From contig NZ_CAMQAZ010000028.1 of the NCBI RefSeq assembly GCF_946998835.1, forward strand, positions 1-32,703: a stretch of 32,703 bases of DNA. Reading direction: 5' to 3'. The notes under the pieces were generated by a model. That model ran no database searches. It was not told the origin of the DNA and saw nothing but the letters and a program-made list of their open reading frames with translations. Made by a program: the position numbers and the translations under genes. The DNA is from an uncultured Corynebacterium sp. GTDB taxonomy: Bacteria; Actinomycetota; Actinomycetes; Mycobacteriales; Mycobacteriaceae. This document shows, in pieces, positions 1-5,876 of the stretch; position 1 is the first letter of the stretch; the number at the start of each line of letters is the position of its first letter.

Positions 1-8
1 CCAGCCCA

Positions 9-149
9 TCAACACAGGGCCGTAAAAGAAGCGGAACTAAACCCAGGACGCTTCATCCCCGGCAGGCCTCGACCGACATCAGCTTCCACCTGCACAATGG
101 TTCCCTCAATACCGCTGAGACTGACTGCAAGGGCTGTTCCGACAGTCAT
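9..149 (-). pseudogene. comM: Truncated 5' remnant of a ComM/YifB-type Mg-chelatase ATPase
   Basis: The ATG at 149 directly follows the yraN stop codon (TAA then ATG). The first 31 residues match the start of the ComM/YifB family: a short hydrophobic strand, then the motif VEADVGRGLPG. Family members continue with a VGLxDxAVxESRxR segment and run to about 500 residues. Here the similarity ends after GLPG, about 15 unrelated residues follow, and a TGA lies at 9-11. None of the three forward frames of the remaining bases restores the family sequence, so a simple frameshift does not explain it; a deletion or rearrangement with its breakpoint near position 55 fits better. The gene order rnhB-DUF2469-yraN-comM is the usual actinobacterial one, which supports the identity. 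Only 149 bases are visible, so the fate of the rest of comM and of the usual neighbour dprA is unknown. Confidence 0.6.
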
Positions 150-614
150 TTAGCAGTCCCACATGTTGGCATCGCCGATTGCGTGAATGTACGTCACTGC
201 TGCAACTGGCGGACTGTCTGAAGAACTGGCCGAAGGACTGGACACCGTGACTTCTGCGCAGTCAATAGTGACGGCCTCCGCCCAGTACGTAAAGCTTTCG
301 GACAGCCATTGTCCAGCCGCCTTGCGCAAATGCATGAGTTTCGTCGCTGTGATGGCTTCTCGACCATCCCCAAACTGGCTACTTCGCGAGCTGCGTCGTG
401 TTTTTACTTCCACAAAATGCAGCGTGCCTTCGATGTCCTCCGCAATAATGTCAAGCTCATAGCGCCCGACACGCTCATTGCGAGCAACGATGTCCCACCC
501 CTGGTCCTCCAACATCTCAGCGACGATATCCTCCCCTAACGCGCCGAGCTGCCTCGTGGTCAGTTCTTCAATGCTCTGTGTCATGTCGCTCTGTGTCATG
601 TCGCTCTGTGTCAT
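150..614 (-). CDS. yraN: YraN-family (UPF0102) nuclease-like protein
   Basis: This 154-residue protein has the UPF0102 core: LGALGEDIVAEMLEDQGWDI, then an ELDII segment and FVEVKTR, the E/D...ExK pattern of restriction-endonuclease-like folds. The biochemical role of the family is not settled; a DNA-processing role is inferred from the fold and from the usual neighbours comM and dprA. The N-terminus contains MTQSD twice followed by MTQS, coming from a 15-bp tandem repeat, which gives three in-frame ATGs at 614, 599 and 584. The first is chosen because an AGGGGA Shine-Dalgarno sequence lies about 8 nt upstream of it only. The C-terminal part (from about residue 105) is Ser/Ala-rich and poorly conserved. 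It is followed immediately by the comM remnant. Confidence 0.85.
   Translation of the reverse strand: MTQSDMTQSDMTQSIEELTTRQLGALGEDIVAEMLEDQGWDIVARNERVGRYELDIIAEDIEGTLHFVEVKTRRSSRSSQFGDGREAITATKLMHLRKAAGQWLSESFTYWAEAVTIDCAEVTVSSPSASSSDSPPVAAVTYIHAIGDANMWDC
582..614 (-). repeat. 15-bp tandem repeat spanning the yraN start
   Basis: The unit ATGACACAGAGCGAC occurs twice and a third partial copy follows (ATGACACAGAGC, continuing into ATTG). Each copy brings its own ATG in the yraN frame, so the duplication lengthens the protein by two MTQSD units without breaking the frame. Confidence 0.85.
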
Positions 615-644
615 GTTCTCGGTCCCCTATTCCCCCGTCGAATT

Positions 645-687
645 GTTGCCGTGGCTTACTGTTACCGTGGCTTACTGTTGCCGTGGC
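645..687. repeat. 16-bp tandem repeat upstream of yraN
   Basis: On the plus strand the unit GTTGCCGTGGCTTACT at 645-660 is followed by GTTACCGTGGCTTACT at 661-676 and an 11-nt partial copy GTTGCCGTGGC from 677. It is non-coding and lies about 30 bp upstream of the yraN start. It may be a slippage product or may carry binding sites; nothing else in the sequence favours either. Confidence 0.8.
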
Positions 688-722
688 AGTTGGAAAACAC
701 TCTTGCACAGCGGACATGACAA

Positions 723-751
723 AGGCCCTCCGAAAAGTGTTCGGAAGGCCT
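723..751 (-). terminator. Hairpin downstream of the DUF2469 gene
   Basis: A 12-bp inverted repeat (AGGCCTTCCGAA with TTCGGAGGGCCT, one G-T pair) surrounds a 5-nt loop about 65 nt past the DUF2469 stop. Read on the minus strand it is followed only by TTTGTC, so the T-tract is weak. It probably ends the rnhB-DUF2469 transcript. Confidence 0.55.
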
Positions 752-755
752 CAAC

Positions 756-782
756 TGTGGATAATTTTTCGACTGTGGATAA
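756..782. promoter_or_regulatory. Two perfect DnaA-box 9-mers, 18 bp apart
   Basis: TGTGGATAA occurs at 756-764 and 774-782, the exact complement of the consensus DnaA box TTATCCACA. Both copies have the same orientation, 18 bp apart start to start, in the 202-bp intergenic stretch between DUF2469 and yraN. The shared block is 11 bp (CTGTGGATAA plus a flanking base). DnaA binding is inferred from the consensus alone. Confidence 0.55.
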
Positions 783-816
783 CTGCTCGCAACTAGCTAT
801 AACAAACTATGACTAG

Positions 817-1119
817 CTACGGCAGACGTAGGTCAGGCTTATCCAATTCCTCAATGTTGACGTCCTTGAAGGTAATAACGCGCACGTAACGAACAAATCG
901 CGCCGGGCGGTGCACGTCCCACACCCAGGCATCCGACATTCGCAGCTCGAAATAGACTTCGTTTTCGCTGTTGTGCGGAATCAGCTCTACAGCGTTGGCC
1001 AGGTAGAACCTGCGTTCCGTCTCAACGACGTAGGAAAACTGGCTAACAACATCGCGGAACTCCTTGTACAGGGAAAGTTCAACGTCGGCCTCGTAGTTTT
1101 CTAGATCTTCTGCGCTCAC
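817..1119 (-). CDS. DUF2469 family protein (mycobacterial Rv2901c type)
   Basis: This 100-residue acidic protein starts MSAEDLENYEADVELSLYKE and contains the very conserved blocks FSYVVETERRFYLANAVE, DAWVWDVHRPARFV and VITFKDVNIEELDKP of the actinobacterial DUF2469 family. No function is established for the family, and no catalytic motif, signal peptide or membrane segment is visible. The start is a GTG with GAAGGAG about 12 nt upstream. It lies 65 nt downstream of rnhB and is followed by a hairpin, so it is probably the last gene of a lepB-rnhB-DUF2469 unit. Its family identity is close to certain; its role is unknown. Confidence 0.93.
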   Translation of the reverse strand: MSAEDLENYEADVELSLYKEFRDVVSQFSYVVETERRFYLANAVELIPHNSENEVYFELRMSDAWVWDVHRPARFVRYVRVITFKDVNIEELDKPDLRLP

Positions 1120-1144
1120 GACCGCGACGGCTCCTTCGAATTTT

Positions 1145-1170
1145 TACATGTTGCTCGTTTGTACATGTTG
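1145..1170. repeat. Direct repeat TACATGTTG, period 17, upstream of DUF2469
   Basis: TACATGTTG occurs at 1145-1153 and 1162-1170 in the 65-bp gap between the rnhB stop and the DUF2469 start. Each copy contains the palindrome ACATGT. It could be a pair of regulator half-sites or another short duplication near a gene end. Confidence 0.5.
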
Positions 1171-1184
1171 GTCTAAAGGCTGGC

Positions 1185-1898
1185 CTAGTTAAGGTGCTCA
1201 AGGTACTCCGCGTGTGCCATGCGCACATTGCGGTATGACCACCGATGCTCTGAGGTTGCGCCATAGCGCGAAATCGCCTCCATATGCGATGCCGTGCCGT
1301 AACCCTTATGCCCCGACAGACCATAGCCCGGATACTTTTCCGATAGGTCAACCATAATGCGGTCGCGGGTGACTTTGGCTAAGACACTCGCAGCGGCGAT
1401 ACATCGACAGGCGGAATCACCGCCAACAACGGGCAAATAGGGAGCGGTGAAGCCGGGGACCTTGAGCGCGTCGGTAAGCACATAGCCCGGACGTTTCCCG
1501 AGCCCAGCTACCGCGCGGCGCATCCCGGTTACGTTTGCATCCTGGATGCCGAATTGGTCGATGTAGGACGCGGGGATCGTCGTCACGCAAAAAGAGGTGG
1601 CGAAGCGTTGGATGAGTGGAAAGAGGCGCTCGCGTGCGGCGGGCGTGAGTTTCTTGGAATCGGTGAGCTTGTCGAGCTCTGCGATGGGGCGTTCGGGAAG
1701 GCAGCAGGCGGCGATGACGATTGGACCGGCGCAGGCACCACGGCCGGCTTCATCGACCCCAGCTACCGGACCGAAGCCGCGCTTTGCCAATGCGACTTCC
1801 ATCGTGCGCGCTTGCTTCAGTCTGCGTAGTTTTGGTGCTGCGAGTGGTGCAGGAAGCCTAGTTGTGCTGGGCCTAGTTGTGCTGGATGTCCGGGTCAT
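1185..1898 (-). CDS. rnhB: Ribonuclease HII
   Basis: RNase HII cuts the RNA strand of RNA-DNA hybrids and removes ribonucleotides misincorporated into DNA. The family motif GVDEAGRGACAGP carries the first Asp-Glu pair of the active site; DSKKL, VLTDALKVPG and the CRCIAAASVLAKVTRDRIM segment supply the remaining acidic residues and the helix around them. The ATG at 1898 gives 237 residues, within the usual range, and overlaps the end of lepB by 26 nt. The only later in-frame ATG (1805) lies just before the conserved core and would remove the low-complexity N-terminus STTRPSTTRL, which comes from a 15-bp duplication. The long open frame further upstream is a shadow of lepB. The start is therefore uncertain, the function is not. 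Confidence 0.92.
   Translation of the reverse strand: MTRTSSTTRPSTTRLPAPLAAPKLRRLKQARTMEVALAKRGFGPVAGVDEAGRGACAGPIVIAACCLPERPIAELDKLTDSKKLTPAARERLFPLIQRFATSFCVTTIPASYIDQFGIQDANVTGMRRAVAGLGKRPGYVLTDALKVPGFTAPYLPVVGGDSACRCIAAASVLAKVTRDRIMVDLSEKYPGYGLSGHKGYGTASHMEAISRYGATSEHRWSYRNVRMAHAEYLEHLN
1856..1885 (-). repeat. Perfect 15-bp tandem duplication across the lepB stop
   Basis: GCCTAGTTGTGCTGG is repeated exactly at 1856-1870 and 1871-1885. The copy at 1871-1885 contains the lepB stop codon (CTA at 1873-1875); in the rnhB frame the two copies encode STTRP and STTRL. Confidence 0.9.
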
Positions 1899-2670
1899 CG
1901 ACGCCACCGATACGATTGAACGGCAGAATAATTGCCTGCACCTTGCCGACGACGTTATCCAGCGGCACAGTACCCTGCAGCTCGTCACCGATGTGGTAGC
2001 GAGAGTCTGCGGAGTTGGTGCGATTGTCACCCATGACCCACAAATGCCCCTCTGGCACAGTGACGGGTCCGAAGTACGGGCCACCACACTGAGCGGAACC
2101 GAGGTCCTCCGCGACGGGCTTATCCGCCGGAGTCTTAATGAAGTCCTGCTCCGTCATTTTGCCATCGACCATGATGCCGGGGTCTCCCGGACGACACTGC
2201 ACGGTCTGGCCTCCCGTCGCAATCACACGTTTCACCAACGCGTTTTCATCGGGTGCGACCAGACCGATCCAGGATCCTACCGTCTGCAGCGAATTCGTTA
2301 CCGGGTTCGTGGAACGCTGCGAGACATAGGTGCTGTTCCATGAGTCTGGGCCGTTGAATACGAGCACGTCGCCAGGCTTGGGATCCGAGAACCGGTAGGA
2401 AACCTTATCCACCCAAATGCGGTCACCAGTACAATCGGCGCAACCATTGAGCGTCGGTTGCATTGACTCGGATGGAATCACATAGACGCGGCCGATAAAG
2501 GACTGCACACCTGCACTAATAAGCAGGGCAATCACAATAATGATGGGGATTTCGATGTACCACGGCGTGCGCTTTTCCGGCTCCTCGTCAAGAGTTCGGA
2601 AGCCTTTCAAGCCCTCAGCACGGTCTTGTTCTTGGCCGTCAGTCTGTTCACGCGAATCGTCGTCGGTCAT
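1873..2670 (-). CDS. lepB: Signal peptidase I
   Basis: Type I signal peptidase removes signal peptides from exported proteins at the outer face of the cytoplasmic membrane. The 265-residue protein has a charged cytoplasmic N-terminus of about 37 residues, one membrane segment at about 39-58, the catalytic-Ser box IPSESMQPTL (Ser69) and the Lys box VKRVIATGGQ (Lys147), then the GDNR box near residue 216. All family landmarks are present. Compared with E. coli LepB it has a single visible membrane anchor, as in most Gram-positive enzymes. No Shine-Dalgarno sequence is seen; TATAGT ends 8 nt before the ATG, which suggests a leaderless transcript. It follows the rplS terminator and overlaps rnhB. 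Confidence 0.95.
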   Translation of the reverse strand: MTDDDSREQTDGQEQDRAEGLKGFRTLDEEPEKRTPWYIEIPIIIVIALLISAGVQSFIGRVYVIPSESMQPTLNGCADCTGDRIWVDKVSYRFSDPKPGDVLVFNGPDSWNSTYVSQRSTNPVTNSLQTVGSWIGLVAPDENALVKRVIATGGQTVQCRPGDPGIMVDGKMTEQDFIKTPADKPVAEDLGSAQCGGPYFGPVTVPEGHLWVMGDNRTNSADSRYHIGDELQGTVPLDNVVGKVQAIILPFNRIGGVDDPDIQHN

Positions 2671-2678
2671 GAGAAACG

Positions 2679-2684
2679 ACTATA
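2679..2684 (-). promoter_or_regulatory. lepB: Predicted -10 element of lepB (leaderless)
   Basis: TATAGT lies 8 nt upstream of the lepB ATG, just beyond the rplS terminator T-tract. The absence of a ribosome binding site and this spacing fit transcription starting at or next to the ATG. No convincing -35 element is visible. Confidence 0.5.
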
Positions 2685-2692
2685 CGCGATAG

Positions 2693-2726
2693 AAAAATCC
2701 CCACCGAGCTCAACACTCGATGGGGA
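2693..2726 (-). terminator. Rho-independent terminator of rplS
   Basis: On the minus strand an 11-bp stem (TCCCCATCGAG with CTCGGTGGGGA, one wobble pair) with a 7-nt loop is followed by TTTTT. It lies about 28 nt after the rplS stop and separates rplS from lepB. Confidence 0.9.
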
Positions 2727-2733
2727 ATATTTT

Positions 2734-2751
2734 GCGCCATAAGCGCCATAA
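2734..2751 (-). repeat. 9-bp tandem repeat just after the rplS stop
   Basis: GCGCCATAA (plus strand) is repeated exactly at 2734-2742 and 2743-2751, two nucleotides beyond the rplS stop codon. Confidence 0.75.
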
Positions 2752-2753
2752 GA

Positions 2754-3095
2754 TTAGCGGCGCTCCTTGATGCGTGCAGCCTTACCGCGCAGGTTGCGCA
2801 GGTAGTACAGCTTCGCACGGCGAACGTCGCCCTTGAAGACGACGCGAATCTCATCGATGTTCGGGGAGTGCACCGGGAAGGTACGCTCAACAGCGATACC
2901 GAAGGAAACCTTGCGGACGGTGAAGGTCTCACGGATGCCGCCGCCCTGACGACGGATAACAACGCCCTTGAAGACCTGAATACGCTCAGTCTTACCCTCG
3001 ACGATCTTCACGTCGACCTCGACGGTGTCACCAGCGCGGAACTCCGGGATATCGTCGCGCAGGTATGCTGCATCAACCTTGTCAAGAATGTTCAT
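2754..3095 (-). CDS. rplS: 50S ribosomal protein L19
   Basis: L19 sits at the 30S-50S interface and helps form an intersubunit bridge. The 113-residue protein matches the family over its whole length: MNILDKVDAAYLRDDIPEFR, the RIQVFKGVVIRRQGGGIRETFTVRK core split across two blocks, the FPVHSP motif, and the basic C-terminus RRAKLYYLRNLRGKAARIKE. The ATG is preceded by AAAGGA about 10 nt upstream. In many bacteria rplS follows rpsP-rimM-trmD; here about 6 kb of other genes separate trmD from rplS, and rplS has its own leader and a strong terminator, so it is probably transcribed alone. Confidence 0.98.
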   Translation of the reverse strand: MNILDKVDAAYLRDDIPEFRAGDTVEVDVKIVEGKTERIQVFKGVVIRRQGGGIRETFTVRKVSFGIAVERTFPVHSPNIDEIRVVFKGDVRRAKLYYLRNLRGKAARIKERR

Positions 3096-3195
3096 GGAAA
3101 CTTATTCCTTTACTTTTTGCATAGACAGAGGACCCTGGCGGCACTTTCCCTCGGAGGGACGCTCGGCCGGTTCATGCCCGAAACAGGTAAAGCTG

Positions 3196-3222
3196 CCTAT
3201 AAAGACAACCCGAAGATTATTA
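3196..3222 (-). promoter_or_regulatory. rplS: Candidate -10 elements in the rplS leader
   Basis: The 139-bp gap upstream of rplS holds TATAGG (3196-3201) and TAATAAT (3216-3222), both A/T-rich and -10 like, with no clear -35. Either would give a leader of roughly 90-115 nt. The leader contains a small TCCCT-CCG-AGGGA hairpin and a G/C-rich stretch; autoregulation by L19 is possible, but no known leader motif was recognised. Confidence 0.3.
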
Positions 3223-3234
3223 CACACCCCCTGG

Positions 3235-4623
3235 TCAGAAACCAAACTCATTCATGTTCGGCGGGTCTTCGGTGTCGGGCGTGTCGGAGTCAGGCGTGTC
3301 GGTGTCTTCTCCCCTGCGCGCTTGCTCGACCAATTTCTGCGATTGCTCAATGAGCTCTTGGCGGTACTGGTTATATTCTTCCAGCGCTTGGGCCATTCGT
3401 AGCCCCCGCTTGTCAAAGGTGTAGCGCCCATGCCCGGCGAGCGGCCCGTCTTCCATGCTCACCGTCTTTTTGCCCGTGCTTGACGACGTCCACAGTTCCA
3501 CACCATCTCGATCCCGTGCAACATTCCACAGTCCAGCCGTCTTCATGTTGTGATGTCGGCGACAGAGACAGTGAAGGTTGGGAGTTTCTGTTGCCCCACC
3601 TTCGGCTGGGTTTTCCTTGTTGTAGGGCTCAATATGGTCAATGTCGCAGAATTCTGCGGGGACATCGCAGCCAGGGAAGCGGCACGTCCCGTCGCGGCCT
3701 TGGATGTATGCTCGCTGGCTTTCAGTTGGGGTGTAGCCCTCCGCGGTTTCGTCGGCAAGCAAGCGGATATGCGTGACCTTGTCGATCCACGCCTGCGTTG
3801 CCAACTGCGAAATCCACCCCACACCGCCGAGCCAGGCGGTGCGCGGACGCTCTTCGGTAGCGGGACAGTACAGGTTCAGAACGATTTTCGCTTCCGCGGT
3901 GCCACGGATAAGGTGTGTCAGAGCTTCGACGCGGGTACAGCCGGCCGAGGTGGAGATAGCTTGGAGCGTGGCCTTGAATTCGAGAGCGCGGGTCTTTTCC
4001 AGCTCCATGAAAACTTCCGCAAAGTTGTCGCCGTCTTCAAAACCGATGCTCTCCCCTACTATCTCGCGCTCGCCAGCGGGAAGAAGCGGGTCAACGTCAC
4101 CCGGAAGATTTTTCGGACGCAGCTGGGGTTCAATTTGTTCGATTACCCGTTGCAAGAACTTGTGCAGACTACGAATTCCTCGGAGAACTTCACCTTGTCT
4201 GCGAGGAATAACAAAGCGCGCAATCTCTTCCTCTACAACCTCGCGCACCTCTGGGTTTTGCAGTGGCGCCGTTGCGCGGGCAATGGTCAGCAGATGCCGA
4301 AAAGGCAAGTGAGCACGAGCCTTGACGAAAGCACCCAGCCGAGGCATGAGGGCTAGCTGGATCCCGACCTCCACATACTCCAACGCTTTACCACGGGCAA
4401 TCCCCAGCTCGGGTGCAATCTCAGCAATGTAGGCATCCACATCTATTTCAAGCGACTGAGGCGCACAGCTCAAAGAAATATCCAGCTCTAAGCGATTGCG
4501 CTGGATGCCCGCAATCGCCAACGGATTAGTGGATGACTCGTGGAAAAACTGCGGCGCTTCAGGCAGCAGAGCCGCTTCGTAAACATCGGACGGTCGGTTG
4601 GCTGGACTAACTTGATCAGACAT
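3235..4623 (-). CDS. DUF222-HNH endonuclease (REP13E12-like family)
   Basis: This 462-residue protein has an N-terminal helical DUF222-type region (about 35-290) and a C-terminal HNH nuclease domain. The HNH part shows the zinc-binding pairs Cys314/Cys319 and Cys352/His357, the DIDHIEPYN motif with Asp329-His330, Asn349, and RRHH at 355-358; all expected catalytic residues are intact. The family is widespread and often multicopy in actinobacteria (the REP13E12 proteins of Mycobacterium); its biological role is not established, and a link to mobility or DNA damage is only suspected. The C-terminal tail is rich in Asp-Thr-Pro repeats (DTDTPDSDTPDTEDP). The ATG has GGGGGAG very close upstream. 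No transposase, terminal repeats or partner gene is visible, so it appears solitary. Confidence 0.88.
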   Translation of the reverse strand: MSDQVSPANRPSDVYEAALLPEAPQFFHESSTNPLAIAGIQRNRLELDISLSCAPQSLEIDVDAYIAEIAPELGIARGKALEYVEVGIQLALMPRLGAFVKARAHLPFRHLLTIARATAPLQNPEVREVVEEEIARFVIPRRQGEVLRGIRSLHKFLQRVIEQIEPQLRPKNLPGDVDPLLPAGEREIVGESIGFEDGDNFAEVFMELEKTRALEFKATLQAISTSAGCTRVEALTHLIRGTAEAKIVLNLYCPATEERPRTAWLGGVGWISQLATQAWIDKVTHIRLLADETAEGYTPTESQRAYIQGRDGTCRFPGCDVPAEFCDIDHIEPYNKENPAEGGATETPNLHCLCRRHHNMKTAGLWNVARDRDGVELWTSSSTGKKTVSMEDGPLAGHGRYTFDKRGLRMAQALEEYNQYRQELIEQSQKLVEQARRGEDTDTPDSDTPDTEDPPNMNEFGF

Positions 4624-4687
4624 TGCTCCCCCAAAAGCCCCAACACCGAGAAGAGATGCTCAAGTACTTCATGATCTTGATGCTTTC

Positions 4688-4715
4688 ATCTTAGCATACC
4701 TGTTCGATTGAACAA
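4688..4715 (-). promoter_or_regulatory. Promoter of the DUF222-HNH gene with an embedded palindrome
   Basis: On the minus strand TTGTTC (4710-4715) and TAAGAT (4688-4693) are separated by 16 bp, with an extended -10 TG just upstream. The spacer and -35 overlap the inverted repeat TGTTCAATCGAACA (4701-4714), a position from which a bound regulator would block polymerase. The predicted leader is about 60 nt. The regulator is unknown. Confidence 0.55.
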
Positions 4716-4844
4716 CCCCTTTTTGCAAATTTTCTCGCATTTATTTTCGAGGTCATTGTTCGAGACGGACCATGCATCACCAAGGCGCACTAGCAACGTG
4801 CATCACCGACGTGCATCGCTGCCCTCCCCCCCCAAAAAAACTGC

Positions 4845-4850
4845 TAAATT
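4845..4850 (+). promoter_or_regulatory. Predicted -10 element of the DUF1648 gene (leaderless)
   Basis: TAAATT ends 6 nt before the ATG at 4857, and no Shine-Dalgarno sequence is present; the preceding bases are a run of eight C and seven A. This spacing fits a leaderless transcript. The rest of the 233-bp divergent region 4624-4856 contains only partial GTGCATC-type repeats and no gene. Confidence 0.45.
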
Positions 4851-4856
4851 GTCTCC

Positions 4857-5837
4857 ATGCAGCAGATTCCACGCTTTGACCCCTGGATTGTTAGAGGAAC
4901 AATCATCGCCCCGTGCGTTCTGGCCATTGCACAGCTTCTGTGGGTAATTGCCATTTCTGACCGACTACCGGAGCAATTAGCAACGCACTGGAGCGGCGGC
5001 GACACGCCAGACGGTTTCATGCCGCCGATTCAAAGCACATTGATTACGGCCATCATCGTCATCGCATGTGCGCAGATCGGTTGGCTCGGCGCCAAGACTA
5101 AAACGCCGCTTGTCGTACGCAAGCCAATTGCAATAACCAATCTCGCCCTGTGCGGCTTCTTAATCGGCATTGAATTCGCGATTATCATCCCGCAACTCAA
5201 CACGACGGATCCGACGACCGCCCGAATCGGCTGGTTTTATGCAATCGCCGGTGTCGTCATCGGTCTAGTCGCTGCCCTATTCGTGGCGCGCCGCCTCAAG
5301 GACTACTCTTCGCTTACCGACGCCACGGTCACCGAACCTGCATCGCCAGAGTTGCCCCACAGAGAAGGAGACCCGACTCCCATCGATGTCAGTGTGACCA
5401 TCTCTAAGGGTGTCAAGGTCGCCCTCGCAGTCTGGTGCGTGGTGTCTGTAGCGCTCGCAGTGTTCCTTCCCAGCCTCGGCATTATTTTCCTGCTGTGCAC
5501 GCCGCTATTCCTCATTGCATATGAGACCGGCATAACACTAAATACCGACCCAAAGACAGATTCCATCACTATTTTTAACGGTTGCGGACCATTGAAGATG
5601 AAGCACCGCATCGAGCTTCGAACCGTTAAGTACGCGGCACCGGGGAAATATAACTGGGCCGATGGTGGCGGTATTGGCCTTCGCCTCGGCAATGACGGTC
5701 GCATCAGCGTTGCGGCCCGGTCGGGCGAGGCCGTCAAGATTGAGACTTCAGGCTCCAGCTACACCATCGTCGTACCGGATGGAATGGCTGCGACTGTCGC
5801 GGGAGAGATCAACAGCCGCATCGACGCTATGCGCTAA
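4857..5837 (+). CDS. DUF1648-domain integral membrane protein
   Basis: This 326-residue membrane protein carries the DUF1648 motif LPEQLATHWSGGDTPDGF at about 37-54, after a first membrane segment (about 13-33). Further hydrophobic segments lie at about 59-78, 90-112, 125-145 and a longer pair at about 188-222. The C-terminal 100 residues form a soluble region of predicted beta character. The domain occurs in SdpI-like and other Gram-positive membrane proteins, but the C-terminal half does not match SdpI, so no immunity or transport role can be assigned. It is one of three plus-strand genes in the window, is divergent from the DUF222-HNH gene, and ends in a threefold 14-bp repeat that duplicates its stop codon region. 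Confidence 0.8.
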   Translation: MQQIPRFDPWIVRGTIIAPCVLAIAQLLWVIAISDRLPEQLATHWSGGDTPDGFMPPIQSTLITAIIVIACAQIGWLGAKTKTPLVVRKPIAITNLALCGFLIGIEFAIIIPQLNTTDPTTARIGWFYAIAGVVIGLVAALFVARRLKDYSSLTDATVTEPASPELPHREGDPTPIDVSVTISKGVKVALAVWCVVSVALAVFLPSLGIIFLLCTPLFLIAYETGITLNTDPKTDSITIFNGCGPLKMKHRIELRTVKYAAPGKYNWADGGGIGLRLGNDGRISVAARSGEAVKIETSGSSYTIVVPDGMAATVAGEINSRIDAMR

Positions 5838-5865
5838 TGGCTATGCGCTAATGGCTATGCGCTAA
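5826..5865 (+). repeat. 14-bp tandem repeat, nearly three copies, at the end of the DUF1648 gene
   Basis: GCTATGCGCTAATG occurs at 5826-5839 and 5840-5853, and 12 of 14 bases recur from 5854. Each copy contains the TAA that is the stop codon in the first copy. The repeat fills most of the 39-bp gap to the convergent tex stop. Confidence 0.9.
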
Positions 5866-5876
5866 TAAATCAAGCG

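Noticed and set aside
645..687. A CRISPR-like array
   Set aside because: The 16-bp units are directly adjacent with no spacers, and no cas gene is in the window.
1899..2087. A longer RNase HII starting at 2087
   Set aside because: The extra residues are lepB read in another frame, rich in Ser/Thr/Arg/Cys with no family similarity.
4701..4714. TGTTCGATTGAACA as a LexA (SOS) box
   Set aside because: The Gram-positive SOS box is GAAC-N4-GTTC; here the half-sites are in the opposite order (GTTC-N4-GAAC), so it is reported only as an operator-like palindrome.
4826..4840. C8-A7 homopolymer run as a phase-variation switch for the DUF1648 gene
   Set aside because: It is non-coding and lies upstream of the likely transcription start; it could affect promoter spacing, but there is nothing to show this.
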